A stretch of DNA of 64,000 bases from CAZMRW01 sp964568805 (GTDB lineage Bacteria > Pseudomonadota > Gammaproteobacteria > Methylococcales > Methylomonadaceae). Each line of letters starts with the position of its first letter. Positions within the stretch are counted from its first letter, which is position 1. The DNA is taken from contig CAZMRW010000001.1 of NCBI GenBank assembly GCA_964568805.1, positions 73,056-137,055 of the forward strand. Reading direction: 5' to 3'. Position numbers and translations under genes: made by a program. The notes below the pieces were generated by a model. That model ran no database searches and was not told the origin of the DNA. It was given only the letters and a program-made list of their open reading frames with translations. Of the stretch, positions 8,730 through 18,301 are shown piece after piece.

Positions 8730-9956
8730 ATGACGACAAGAAAACACACCCGCATTCATTATGCCTGGATCATACTCGCGGTGACCTTTGCCTGCTTGTT
8801 TGTTGCGGCGGCGCTCCGCTCCGTTCCGGGGATCATTATGTTGTCCCTGGAGCATGAATTTAAGTGGAGCCGGGAAACGATCAGCGGCGCAGTTTCCATC
8901 AACCTGTTTTTATTCGGGCTTGCAGGTCCTTTTTTAGGCAGGCTGATGGATCTGTATGGAGCGAAAGCCATCACTCTGTTAATGATTGCTTTGGTGACAC
9001 TGGGAGCGGGAGGCAGTATTTTCATGCAGGAACCCTGGCAGTTGTATCTGTTTTGGGGAATCATTGTCGGAGCAGGTTCGGGCGGAACTTCAATGATTAT
9101 GGGTTCCGCGGTTGTCAATCGCTGGTTTCATGCGCGAAGGGGACTGGCTTTGGGTATCCTGGGCGCTGCCTTCTCGTCCGGGCAGTTAATTTTCACGCCA
9201 ATTATCATGAGCCTGAATATTCACCTGGGCTGGCGGGTTGCAACCCTGCTGATTGTCTTAATGATGGGGGTAATTGTATTGCCTCTGGTCGTTCGGTTTA
9301 TGGCAGACGATCCTGACTTAAAGGGCACGCAGCCCTATGGTGCTAAAGGCTTGGCTGTAGCCAAGCCATGCCCTGATCCGAATCCGATGCGTTCGGTAAT
9401 GGCCCAATCTCAATTCTGGTTGCTGGCTTTAAGTTTCGGTATCTGCGGTTTTACGACTTCGGGACTGTTTCAGACGCACCTGATTCCGCACGGTATCGAG
9501 CATGGTTTTCCGGAAATGACCATGGCGGTTTCGTTAGGCTTAATGGGCGCTACCGATGTGCTGGGCACCATCTTCTCCGGCTGGCTATGCGATCGCTTCG
9601 GCAAACGCCGGCCGCTCGTGATTTATTACTCGCTTCGGGGCGTCTCGTTGATGTTATTGCCCTTTATCGAATCGACCGGTCAACTCATGGCATTTTCCGC
9701 CGTCTATGGACTGAATTGGCTGTCGACCGTCCCGGCTACGTCGGCGCTGACGGCGGATTTATTTGGCAAGCACAATGTCGGCGTTGTGTTCGGATGGATT
9801 TGTTTTGCTCATCAGGTTGGAGCGGCGTTAGCTTCTTATGGTGCCGGCTATCTGCATCATTTGGCCGGAAATTATACCGTATCCTTTGTGACCTCCGGTC
9901 TTTTTGCTTTGGTCGCTACCGGACTCGTTATAAACATAAAGGAAACAACAGATTAA
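8730..9956 (+). CDS. Major facilitator superfamily transporter (OFA/MCT-like)
   Basis: The 408-residue protein has twelve predicted helices, in two groups of six. The first loop motif between helices 2 and 3 reads GPFLGRLMDLYGAKA, the MFS motif A, and a similar FSGWLCDRFGKRRP lies in the second half. The helix pattern and the N-terminal HYAWIILAVTFACLF resemble the oxalate/formate and monocarboxylate branch. It lies 180 bases behind pxmC on the same strand, with a REP-like pair between, so co-transcription is uncertain. A one-carbon acid such as formate is a possible substrate only by family. Confidence 0.75.
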   Translation: MTTRKHTRIHYAWIILAVTFACLFVAAALRSVPGIIMLSLEHEFKWSRETISGAVSINLFLFGLAGPFLGRLMDLYGAKAITLLMIALVTLGAGGSIFMQEPWQLYLFWGIIVGAGSGGTSMIMGSAVVNRWFHARRGLALGILGAAFSSGQLIFTPIIMSLNIHLGWRVATLLIVLMMGVIVLPLVVRFMADDPDLKGTQPYGAKGLAVAKPCPDPNPMRSVMAQSQFWLLALSFGICGFTTSGLFQTHLIPHGIEHGFPEMTMAVSLGLMGATDVLGTIFSGWLCDRFGKRRPLVIYYSLRGVSLMLLPFIESTGQLMAFSAVYGLNWLSTVPATSALTADLFGKHNVGVVFGWICFAHQVGAALASYGAGYLHHLAGNYTVSFVTSGLFALVATGLVINIKETTD

Positions 9957-9983
9957 TAAAAAGCCAATTTCAAGATCGGCCTG

Positions 9984-10391
9984 ATGCTTGATTTCATGCA
10001 TCAACTCGGCAAGACAGAAGGCCGGGGTGAGGGGAAACCAAAAGTAAAAAATTCTTTTTGGATATCCAACATCCTGACCTCCCGGCAAATGTTTGCGCGA
10101 AGCTGGCTTTTGCACAGTGCGGCTTTTGGTATTTCCGACATCAGGGCTTTGAAAACTTGATTATTCGATCAGGTAAAACTAGTCTTAGGTAAACGTTATT
10201 CAGTCAGCGCCGGTAAGGCGTTATTGAAGCAGAAATCATATGCCGCGGAACCCGCATCGCTGCCATTAATGGCTCTCGGATTGATGCTCGGCGAATTTTA
10301 TAAGCACGATACGCCGGATGGATTGGAACGCAAACATTGTAGACGGCCGAATGATTACAAACTCTATTCTTTGTTTATGAGCAGGTTATAA
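9984..10391 (+). pseudogene. Possible degenerate reading frame with one internal stop
   Basis: A single frame runs 136 codons from an ATG at 9984 to a TAA at 10389-10391, broken only by a TGA at 10158-10160. Its stop abuts the start codon of the J-domain gene. I do not recognise the product (for example ASLPLMALGLMLGEFYKHD near the end). It may be the decayed first gene of the J-domain operon, or a chance open stretch in a 435-base gap. No RNA gene or other feature was seen in this gap. Confidence 0.25.
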
Positions 10392-10958
10392 ATGACAACA
10401 TTTACCGATTATTATGAATTGCTGGAAATCAGCCCCAACGCAACTGCGGATACGATAGACCGGATATTTCGATATCTGGCCCAACGCTATCATCCGGACA
10501 ATCATCAAACCGGCGACCATCTCAGATTTTCTGAAATCGTGCAGGCGCATGAAATATTAAGACATCCGGAAAAACGGGCCCAATATGATCTGGATCACAA
10601 ACGGCATTTGGAATACAGTTGGAAACTGGCTCAAGAAGCCAGCGATAGCGAGGGTTTAGAGCTCGATGCGGTGATTCAGGAAAGATTGCTGTCCATCTTG
10701 TATGTGAAGCGCAGGCGCAATATACAAAACCCCGGCATCGGAAATCTCGAACTGGAACGTTTATCGGGGTGTCCGCGCGAGCATCTCGAATTTCATCTGT
10801 GGTACCTGAAAGAAAAAGGCTGGATCAGCCGTCTGGAGAATGGCCAGTTAAGTATTACCGTTAATGGCGTCGACCAAGCGGCCACGGAACATAAACGCAT
10901 TCATTTTACAAAATTATTGACCGACCAGCATACTGAAACGGCCGATCAGCCCCTTTAG
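10392..10958 (+). CDS. J-domain protein with C-terminal winged-helix-like region
   Basis: Residues 5-67 form a J-domain with the essential HPD at 34-36 (RYHPDNHQ), followed by RHPEKRAQYD. Such domains stimulate ATP hydrolysis by DnaK-type chaperones. No Gly/Phe-rich or zinc-finger region follows. Instead residues about 90-170 read like a winged helix-turn-helix (LELERLSGCPREHLEFHLWYLKEKGWI, then a short hairpin ISRLENGQLSIT). A J-domain joined to such a module may direct DnaK to a particular protein or to nucleic acid, which is inference. The gene stands alone. Confidence 0.8.
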   Translation: MTTFTDYYELLEISPNATADTIDRIFRYLAQRYHPDNHQTGDHLRFSEIVQAHEILRHPEKRAQYDLDHKRHLEYSWKLAQEASDSEGLELDAVIQERLLSILYVKRRRNIQNPGIGNLELERLSGCPREHLEFHLWYLKEKGWISRLENGQLSITVNGVDQAATEHKRIHFTKLLTDQHTETADQPL

Positions 10959-11136
10959 TTTAAAGGCTGACAGTTGCGACGATCATTTAAACAATAAGGC
11001 GGCTATCGGTACAACTCAACAAAACTTGAAACGCCATGAGGCCGAATCACCTGTTCTTATTGATCACTGCATGTTGACATGACGGAGCGATGCTGAAACC
11101 GGATATTCTGGGTAGGTCCCTCACAGGCGAATTGAA

Positions 11137-12372
11137 TTAAAGTTTCAGCCAGCCGCGCCTGTTGATGTAAGCTCCTCCCACGCCGACGACAAAGGCGAGG
11201 CCAACGTTCCAAATGGCGAATGCCGCGGTAATCAGGGTAATAAACCGCTCGCTCTTATCTTTGCTGAAATCGCAGGAACCCAGGGCCAACTGCGCGCCGG
11301 TAAGGAAGAGCACGACGCCGAGTACCGCTGCCGGCAGTAAACGAAACACGACATCTACCGACCCGCTAAAAAACAGAGCTATCAATAGCAAAATGGCGCC
11401 CAGGATGATGGGAGCGCCGCCCGTTCTTGCCCCAAACGCAACATGACCGGCCATGCCTCCTGCGCCATGGCACATCGGCACTCCGCCAATCGAAGATGCA
11501 AAGAGGTTTAACAGGCCGGTTGAGATGGCGACTCCTTTCTCGGTCACTGGCCTGTTAGGGAACAATCGGTTGTTTTCTTCGCGGATCGCGATTATAGCGT
11601 TCCCCAAAGTCAGAGGAATCTGGGGCAGGGCCAGAAACAACGAACCGATCATCAGATCGGACCAGTTGACCTGAGCCAGTGCAAAGCCGGGGACTCTGAA
11701 TTCGATCGAAATACCGGCAAGGGCTGTAACAAGTTCCGGACTCTGAATAGCCCCGCAGACCACGCCGAATAGCAACAGCAACAGCATTGCCGGTATGGTC
11801 CGATTGGTCAGAAGCAATAAGGTCCCGACAAAGCCCACGGAGGATATCAACCAGTTGGTCGCCATCATCTTGACGCCCTCCAGCATGAAACTCATGCCCA
11901 GCCCCAGGATGATGCCGACCAAGACCGGACGGCTCACGATCTTTGCAACTTTATTTGCCGCGCCGGAGAGTCCGAGCAACAACCAGATAAGCCCGGTCAC
12001 CAGTCCGGCGCCGTAGATAGCTCCCGGCGTAATGACGGCGGTTTGGGCGGCCTGAGTGGCAGCAACCGCGCCGATAGCCTTCATGGGCTGAATGGGAAAC
12101 GGCGTACGGTAGTAGGAACCGCTGAAGACAAGCGCCACGCCGAATGCAAACAGCACCCCGAGCGGGTCAACCTTCGCCACGCTGATATAAGCAATGACGA
12201 ACGGAATCAAGGTGCCAAGATCACCGAATGCCCCCGCCCACTCCATCCTGTCAAAATGATTCCTTGTTTCGGAAGGAAGCGCAGCGATCTCTGTTTCAGC
12301 ATCGTTTGCCGCAGGTTCTATCGCCCCTGGGTCATTATTCGGTAGATTGTCAGCCACGTTCTCATCGGTCAT
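11137..12372 (-). CDS. MOT1-family molybdate/sulfate transporter
   Basis: The 411-residue membrane protein has about ten helices after a charged N-terminal tail of about 40 residues. It carries the two MOT1 signatures: FGDLGTLIPF in the first helix region with PMKAIGA after it, and PMCHGAGGMAGH in the second half. In plants and algae MOT1 proteins import molybdate at nanomolar concentration, and bacterial members are annotated as putative sulfate or molybdate transporters. The gene is divergent from sdaA and has no partner genes. Molybdate would serve formate dehydrogenase or nitrate reductase, as inference. Confidence 0.85.
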   Translation of the reverse strand: MTDENVADNLPNNDPGAIEPAANDAETEIAALPSETRNHFDRMEWAGAFGDLGTLIPFVIAYISVAKVDPLGVLFAFGVALVFSGSYYRTPFPIQPMKAIGAVAATQAAQTAVITPGAIYGAGLVTGLIWLLLGLSGAANKVAKIVSRPVLVGIILGLGMSFMLEGVKMMATNWLISSVGFVGTLLLLTNRTIPAMLLLLLFGVVCGAIQSPELVTALAGISIEFRVPGFALAQVNWSDLMIGSLFLALPQIPLTLGNAIIAIREENNRLFPNRPVTEKGVAISTGLLNLFASSIGGVPMCHGAGGMAGHVAFGARTGGAPIILGAILLLIALFFSGSVDVVFRLLPAAVLGVVLFLTGAQLALGSCDFSKDKSERFITLITAAFAIWNVGLAFVVGVGGAYINRRGWLKL

Positions 12373-12775
12373 TCAAGATTTAGCATAATGATACACTATC
12401 ATGGCCAGCTTGTTGGAGGGTCATTCGATTAGTGCACATCCCGGATAAGACCAGGAATTGTTCGAGCATCATTGAATTCTTTCATCGGCGATATACGAAC
12501 ATACCATCCGGCAAAGGATTTTCCACTGATCGCCCCGGCACAGTTGGCGATAAAACTTGTCTAATCCGCATATATCGAGGATTGCCTTTCTCTGCAATCA
12601 ATACGTTGAACATATTGATTGCAGAGGGTCTAATTCTATAGTTATTCAATTTGATATTTTTTGGGCACAATAGTTGCTTCTATAATTCAAGTAGTCACCG
12701 ACTCAGTTTTCAAATCCCTTCAGATATTAAGTCGGGGATAAAATTCTATCTCCTTTTGTGCCGCAGGCTTCGATT
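12373..12775. other. 403-base divergent intergenic region
   Basis: This gap separates the MOT1 transporter from sdaA. It holds one strong hairpin (12590-12626) and an AT-rich stretch around 12640-12690 suited to an sdaA promoter. No coding frame in it is convincing. Confidence 0.5.
12590..12626. repeat. Perfect 13-bp hairpin in the sdaA upstream region
   Basis: CTCTGCAATCAAT and its exact complement are separated by an 11-base loop (ACGTTGAACAT). No T-run follows on either strand, so it is not a typical Rho-independent terminator. It may be a protein-binding dyad or an RNA structure in the leader of the sdaA transcript. Confidence 0.5.
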
Positions 12776-14155
12776 ATGGCGATCAGTGTATTCGAGATTT
12801 TTAAAATAGGCATCGGCCCGTCCAGTTCTCATACCGTAGGGCCAATGCGCGCGGCGATGGAATTTGCCGTAAAACTGGAACAATCCGGTATTATCGGACA
12901 GACCCATCGCCTGATGGTCGAGTTGTTCGGTTCCTTGGGCGCTACCGGAAAGGGGCACGGCACCGATAAAGCGGTCATGCTGGGGCTTGAAGGCGAGGCG
13001 CCGGATCAGATCGATCCGGCGATCATTGCCGACCGGCTCGAAGTTATCCGGCAAACCGGGACGATTAATTTATTAAAGAGCTGGCCGGTGCGATTCGATG
13101 AAAAGTCGCATTTGCTGTTCCATCGTAAAGTCCTGCCGTATCATTCTAACGGCATGCGGTTCACCGTTTTCGATGATTCGGGAACCGAGCTGCTGCAAAA
13201 AGATTATTATTCGGTCGGCGGCGGTTTCGTCGTGACCGGCGACACGGCGGCAGCCGATCGTTTGACCGATGACGATACCTGTTTACCGTATCCGTTTAAA
13301 TCCGCGGCGGCGCTGTTAAAACTTTGCGCCGCGCATAATCAGCCGATCAGTGCGCTGATGCTGAACAATGAAAAAGCCTGGCATGGTGAACAGGACATCC
13401 GTAAAAATCTGCTTCACATTTGGCAGGTGATGCAGGCCTGCGTCGACAGAGGTATGCACCAGGAAGGGACGTTGCCGGGCGGCATGAAGGTTAAACGCCG
13501 TGCGTCCAATCTTTACCAGCAATTAACCGGCGTCATTCCCAGGCAAACGCCGGGCGTGCCGGTTGGGACGCTGGATTGGGTCAATCTGTTTGCGCTGGCC
13601 GTCAGCGAGGAGAATGCCGCGGGCGGCCGGGTGGTAACCGCGCCGACCAACGGCGCTGCCGGCATTATACCGGCGGTGCTGCATTATTACTGGCGCTTCT
13701 GTGACGGCGCAAATGAAGACGGCGTGATCCGGTTTTTATTGACGGCCGCGGCTATCGCCATTTTGTACAAGGAAAACGCATCGCTTTCCGGCGCCGAAGT
13801 CGGCTGTCAGGGCGAAATCGGCGTCGCCTGTTCGATGGCGGCCGGCGCCTTGGCTGAAGTCCTGGGCGGCACGCCGGAACAGGTCGAAAATGCCGCCGAA
13901 ATCGGCATGGAACATAATCTGGGATTGACCTGCGATCCGGTGGGCGGACTGGTTCAGGTGCCCTGTATCGAACGCAATGCCATGGGTTCGGTCAAGGCGA
14001 TCAATGCCGCGCGTATCGCTTTGCGCGGCGACGGGACGCACTTCGTATCGCTGGATAAGGTGATTAAGACCATGCGCGAAACGGGCGCCGATATGAAAAC
14101 CAAATATAAGGAAACTTCGCGCGGGGGGCTCGCGGTGAACTTAACGGAATGCTGA
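12776..14155 (+). CDS. sdaA: L-serine ammonia-lyase, iron-sulfur type
   Basis: I prefer the ATG at 12776 (MAISVFEIFKIGIGPSSSHT) over a GTG at 12758, because the SdaA family starts there and GCAGG lies upstream; this gives 459 residues. The N-terminal beta domain contains GPSSSHTVGPMRAA. The catalytic domain has APTNGAAGIIPAVLHYY, the cysteine-bearing AEVGCQGEIGVACSMAAG and GLTCDPVGGLVQVPCIERNA, which ligate the [4Fe-4S] cluster. The enzyme converts L-serine to pyruvate and ammonia in the cytoplasm. It is monocistronic as far as can be seen. Confidence 0.95.
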   Translation: MAISVFEIFKIGIGPSSSHTVGPMRAAMEFAVKLEQSGIIGQTHRLMVELFGSLGATGKGHGTDKAVMLGLEGEAPDQIDPAIIADRLEVIRQTGTINLLKSWPVRFDEKSHLLFHRKVLPYHSNGMRFTVFDDSGTELLQKDYYSVGGGFVVTGDTAAADRLTDDDTCLPYPFKSAAALLKLCAAHNQPISALMLNNEKAWHGEQDIRKNLLHIWQVMQACVDRGMHQEGTLPGGMKVKRRASNLYQQLTGVIPRQTPGVPVGTLDWVNLFALAVSEENAAGGRVVTAPTNGAAGIIPAVLHYYWRFCDGANEDGVIRFLLTAAAIAILYKENASLSGAEVGCQGEIGVACSMAAGALAEVLGGTPEQVENAAEIGMEHNLGLTCDPVGGLVQVPCIERNAMGSVKAINAARIALRGDGTHFVSLDKVIKTMRETGADMKTKYKETSRGGLAVNLTEC

Positions 14156-14276
14156 GGCGTATCTGTTTTGGGCTAAAGGAATGGTTGCCAAGACTTTTTG
14201 GTGTGAATTGCCTTTCCAATCCTGAAACGGTTCGTCCTTATAACGGCCTGTAGTTCGGAGGAACGTTAAGTCAAAT

Positions 14277-14822
14277 TCAGCTCTTTTTCCTTTTAAAAGT
14301 CGACGGCGGATAGATTTTTCGTTCCACGCCGATGATTGCTCTATTCAGTTGGTATAGATTTTTTTCCTCGTTCATATGGAGTCCCATCACATAAAAAATG
14401 GGCATCCATAACGGATTGATCAAAAGTCCGCCTAGCGCGCTTTTTAGCGTTCGTTTCAGGTTTTTGATCGGATTGAAAGATTCCGACAGAGAGTCTACCG
14501 ACAGTTCATCGAAAACAGCAGCAATCGGGCGAAGTATGACTTGTTCATGAGTGGGAAGCCGGGCCATCGATACGGAAAGTTTTCGTTCCATGCTGTAGTA
14601 ATTCTTGCGTGAAAAATAGACATTTATGGCAAAAGTCAGCGCTATCAAAGGCAATAGAACGCTCGGCGGCGCCACCGGGGCGAAAAGGGGAGACAGCATC
14701 ACGGTTCCGAAACCGAGCATCAGCATATCCTCTCCCCGCTCTACATCACGGTCGATGCCCTGAACGATAGCGACCACCGCATTATCGAACGAGCCTTTTA
14801 AATAGTGTAAATCTTGTTTCAT
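14277..14822 (-). CDS. Hypothetical membrane protein, 181 aa
   Basis: The ATG at 14822 is preceded at good distance by AGGAGA, so it is preferred over the frame start at 14855. Two hydrophobic segments lie close together at about residues 33-52 and 54-70, and a third at about 128-145 (GGLLINPLWMPIFYVMGL). The rest is basic and ends in a Lys/Arg tail. I do not recognise the family. It stands alone between sdaA (convergent) and egtB (divergent). Confidence 0.6.
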   Translation of the reverse strand: MKQDLHYLKGSFDNAVVAIVQGIDRDVERGEDMLMLGFGTVMLSPLFAPVAPPSVLLPLIALTFAINVYFSRKNYYSMERKLSVSMARLPTHEQVILRPIAAVFDELSVDSLSESFNPIKNLKRTLKSALGGLLINPLWMPIFYVMGLHMNEEKNLYQLNRAIIGVERKIYPPSTFKRKKS

Positions 14823-15156
14823 AATAGTCTCCTGCGGGCTATTACTGACATACAATCACAAACTCTAAAAAAGTCAAATCTAGGAGACAATAAGACTCAT
14901 AACATGATGTAAAATTCCATTCGTGGCATTTTTGATAAAATGCAGTTTTACCAAATTTCCATGTACAGTAACCAACAGGGTAATTATTCATACCCGCCTA
15001 TATGATCTATTTAATCGGTACTGATGTAAACTATTTCCTGTTAAGGGGACATCCGGAATAGAATTCACTTTATCTTAGTCTGATGGTTTTAACAGGCAAC
15101 GTTGGCTCACTTGTTATCCATTGGCGCGGATGCGTTGTCATATCTCAGGAGGCCGC
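14823..15156. other. Divergent gap between hypothetical membrane gene and egtB
   Basis: This 334-base gap is AT-rich and must hold promoters for both directions. I see no gene, clear operator or terminator in it. Confidence 0.4.
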
Positions 15157-16389
15157 ATGTCGAATAATTTATCCAGGCGCTTTGCGTCAGTCAGAGATCA
15201 GACGCTGGCGCTTGCAAAACCTCTTTCCGAAGCCGACATGACGATTCAGGCAGCGGAATTCGTCAGTCCCGGTAAATGGCACCTTGCCCACACCACCTGG
15301 TTTTTTGAGGAGTTCTTTTTACGCGCCCTGAATAAACAGTGTAAACAAGCAGAAGCCTACCGTTTTCTGTTCAATTCTTATTATGACACTGTCGGCAACC
15401 GGCAAGCCCAAGGCAAACGCGGGCTCATCACGCGGCCCGGTCTTGACGAGGTGCTCAACTATCGGCAAACGATTGACCAATCCGTCATCCAGGCTTTGGA
15501 TAACGGCGTGAGCGAAGAACTGGAGAACATCATTGAACTGGGCATCCATCATGAACAGCAGCATCAGGAATTGTTTTTGACGGACATTCTCTTCAATCTG
15601 GCGCAAAACCCGTTTTTTCCAGCCTATCAGCCATCGATTGCAAAAACCAGGCAAATAGCGCCCTTTTCCGAATCCGAAATGATTGAGTTTTCGGGCGGAC
15701 TGGAGCAGATTGGCCATGACGGCAACGGCTTCGGTTTTGACAATGAATTTCCACGTCACAAGGTTTATCTCGAACCCTTTCGGCTAGCGTGCGATGTTGT
15801 GAGTAACGCACACTGGATCAACTTTATCGAAGATGGCGGCTACAGTAATCCATTGTTGTGGCTGGTAGATGGCTGGAAAACCGTTCAGTCCGAAAACTGG
15901 CAAATGCCGCTTTACTGGGCTAACCGCGACGGCTATCAGAGCATGACGCTGGCGGGGCTGCAACCCATTGACCCCTTGGCTCCCGTAACCCATATCAGCT
16001 ATTTTGAAGCCGATGCATTCGCCCGTTGGGCCGGTAAACGACTGCCCACTGAAGCCGAGTGGGAAGTGGCGGTTCGCACAGAAAGGCCGGCTTCGCATGC
16101 TTTCGGTTGCGAGCATGGCGCTGTCGATCCAGGCCGCCTGATTTATGGCGATGTTTGGGAGTGGACGTCCAGCCCTTATGTGGCATACCCCGGATTTAGG
16201 GTGCTTCCCGGCGCAATCGGCGAATACAACGGTAAATTCATGAATGGCCAATATGTTTTGCGCGGGGGATCCTGGATTACGCCGTCCGGACATGGTCGGT
16301 TAAGTTACCGGAATTTTTTCTATCCTAACCAGCGCTGGCAATTTACCGGATTGCGGCTTGCTGCGGACAGCCTCTTCTCGGAATATTGA
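15157..16389 (+). CDS. egtB: Ergothioneine biosynthesis sulfoxide synthase EgtB
   Basis: The ATG at 15157 follows AGGAGG and gives 410 residues. The N-terminal DinB-like domain holds WHLAHTTWFFEEFF (His45) and the HHEQQHQE motif with His132 and His136, which match the three iron-binding histidines of EgtB. The C-terminal formylglycine-generating-enzyme-type domain contains RLPTEAEWEVA, DVWEWTSSPY and LRGGSW. EgtB joins hercynine to a thiol (cysteine or gamma-glutamylcysteine) with oxygen. The gene is 12 bases ahead of egtD. No egtA, egtC or egtE is adjacent. Confidence 0.93.
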   Translation: MSNNLSRRFASVRDQTLALAKPLSEADMTIQAAEFVSPGKWHLAHTTWFFEEFFLRALNKQCKQAEAYRFLFNSYYDTVGNRQAQGKRGLITRPGLDEVLNYRQTIDQSVIQALDNGVSEELENIIELGIHHEQQHQELFLTDILFNLAQNPFFPAYQPSIAKTRQIAPFSESEMIEFSGGLEQIGHDGNGFGFDNEFPRHKVYLEPFRLACDVVSNAHWINFIEDGGYSNPLLWLVDGWKTVQSENWQMPLYWANRDGYQSMTLAGLQPIDPLAPVTHISYFEADAFARWAGKRLPTEAEWEVAVRTERPASHAFGCEHGAVDPGRLIYGDVWEWTSSPYVAYPGFRVLPGAIGEYNGKFMNGQYVLRGGSWITPSGHGRLSYRNFFYPNQRWQFTGLRLAADSLFSEY

Positions 16390-16401
16390 CCAGCCTAAAC
16401 A

Positions 16402-17361
16402 ATGGGTAAAGCTATGCGTATCAATTTAGACATCACATCTGAATTTGCATCGGATACTCTTCAAGGTTTATCGAAAACCCCGAGGTCCTTATCCTGTAAA
16501 TGGTTTTATGACGAAACCGGTTCAAGACTATTTGTGGACATTACCCGGACTCATGAGTATTACCCGACGCGCGTTGAAACGAGGCTTTTGCTCGGTCTGG
16601 TCCAGGAACTGGCTGAACTCATACCTGATTTGGCTGTTGTCATCGAACCGGGCAGCGGCTCCAGCGCCAAGACCCGAATTTTATTGGGGTCGCAGCCACA
16701 TTTACAAACTTACATCCCGATCGATATTTCGGAAGAGTTTCTGCTAGCATCCGTAAACCGGCTAAAAGAGACTTTCCCGGCTTTGGAGATAGCGCCATTC
16801 GTGGCGGATTTCTCATCGTCCCTGTCCCAGATTAAACTGGCTGAGAATAAGCAGCGCATGGTGTTTTTTCCCGGTTCAACCATCGGCAACTTCGCGCCGG
16901 ATGAAGCCAGAGGATTATTGCGTTCTATCCGGAACTTTGCCGGCAAAAACGCTTGGCTGCTAATTGGCGTGGACATGACGCAAAACGAAGAACAGTTAAT
17001 TGCCGCTTATAACGATGTCGGCGGTATTACTGCAAAGTTTAATCAAAACATTCTAGTCCGCGCAAACCGTGAGCTGGGAGCCGATTTTGATACTGATTTT
17101 TTTCGACATCGCGCGTATTTCAATCAGAGTGAAAGTCGCATTGAAATGCACTTGGTCAGCATGCGGGCACAGACAGTCAAGATAAACGGAAATGCTTTTA
17201 AATTCGAACAGGGCGAAACGATTCACACCGAAAATTGCTACAAATATTCCCGAGCGGATTTTGAGTCATTTGCCCGGGACTGCGGCTGGAAAATCCGGCA
17301 GGTCTGGGAAGACCGGCAGGAATCAAGATTTGGGGTGTTCTTATTGAAAGCGGCTGATTAA
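16402..17361 (+). CDS. egtD: L-histidine N-alpha-methyltransferase EgtD
   Basis: The 319-residue SAM-dependent methyltransferase has the EgtD hallmarks CKWFYDETGSRLFVDITR, EYYPTRVE and the SAM-binding EPGSGSSAKTRILL, then FFPGSTIGNF. It trimethylates histidine to hercynine, the first step to ergothioneine, a thiol antioxidant. It is 12 bases behind egtB, so the pair is one operon. An internal ATG at 16414 is an alternative start. Together egtB and egtD form the short pathway; the final C-S lyase must lie elsewhere or be replaced by another PLP enzyme. Confidence 0.94.
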   Translation: MGKAMRINLDITSEFASDTLQGLSKTPRSLSCKWFYDETGSRLFVDITRTHEYYPTRVETRLLLGLVQELAELIPDLAVVIEPGSGSSAKTRILLGSQPHLQTYIPIDISEEFLLASVNRLKETFPALEIAPFVADFSSSLSQIKLAENKQRMVFFPGSTIGNFAPDEARGLLRSIRNFAGKNAWLLIGVDMTQNEEQLIAAYNDVGGITAKFNQNILVRANRELGADFDTDFFRHRAYFNQSESRIEMHLVSMRAQTVKINGNAFKFEQGETIHTENCYKYSRADFESFARDCGWKIRQVWEDRQESRFGVFLLKAAD

Positions 17362-17386
17362 TTCCCGTCCATTATCTCGGTAGCAC

Positions 17387-17671
17387 CTAACTCCCGACTT
17401 CGATGCCTTTCCAGAATGCCACATGATCCTTGATATTTGCGGCGGCTTCTTTGGGATTTGGATAATACCAGGCGGCATTCCGATTGATATTGCCGTCGAC
17501 GCAAACATCAAAATAATGGGCGACGCCTTTCCACGGACAAGTGCTTGTGTGGCTGCTTTCGCAAAAATACTCTGTCTTGATCGAATGGTGCGGAAAATAC
17601 ACATTGCCTTCCACTGTCTCGAATTCATCGCTTTCGGCGATGATTTTACCGTTCCACCTTGCGATAGCCAT
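17387..17671 (-). CDS. DUF427 family protein
   Basis: The ATG at 17671 is preceded by a GGGGGG run at proper distance and starts MAIARWNGKIIAESD, as in the family; the frame extends to 17755 without support. The 94-residue protein has the DUF427 pattern VEGNVYFPHHSI, CPWKGVAHYF and AAWYYPNPKEAA. These small beta-rich proteins have no established biochemical role. The gene is convergent with egtD, with 25 bases between. Confidence 0.85.
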   Translation of the reverse strand: MAIARWNGKIIAESDEFETVEGNVYFPHHSIKTEYFCESSHTSTCPWKGVAHYFDVCVDGNINRNAAWYYPNPKEAAANIKDHVAFWKGIEVGS

Positions 17672-18301
17672 GCTGAACCCCCCGATTTTTTGATAGCGGC
17701 TCTCTATGCCACCCGTATAAACGCTGTCAGAATTTGGCTGTTTCCCTGGAAACAACCGCTTTATTTAACGGAATGCCTGACCCTAAGGAAAACCATTCAG
17801 TTCGTGCCGGTGCAATGGCTTCATCGCGAATAGCCGCGATCTGGTCACCGCCCCGACAATTACACTATGACATGACCGGATCGTTCCGGTTCCCATGCTC
17901 GTTAGGTAGCGGCATTACATAGTTGCTGCCGATTGATTGACAGGATAACGGCAACATCGCTTATCAGCCTGAAAGGAAAATCTCGGTCAACATAGATCGA
18001 TAATGAAAGCATGGCCGTTCATTTGAGCCTTGGAAAACAAAGATACTCATGCGAATGTTTGTATGATAAAAAGGCCTCTTTCAGTAAATAAAAAAAGGAC
18101 AACGGCCTCACTGATTTACTTTAAAAAATAATAAGGACCAAGAATGTATTGAACTATCGGGCGGATTGTCGCCTAATAATTATCGCCTCGGATACTGATC
18201 GGGCAGGCCAACAATGACGATGGCGTGGCTCATATCGATAGTTTAATCAGCGGATTTATATATTTGTGGGCTTTTTGTCAATAACTCATAAGGAGGCATC
18301 T
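17672..18301. other. 630-base non-coding region
   Basis: Between the DUF427 gene and the DUF1614 gene I see no credible reading frame and no RNA gene. AT-rich sequence around 18090-18140 could hold a promoter. The 5' part reads as remnant or spacer DNA. Confidence 0.4.
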
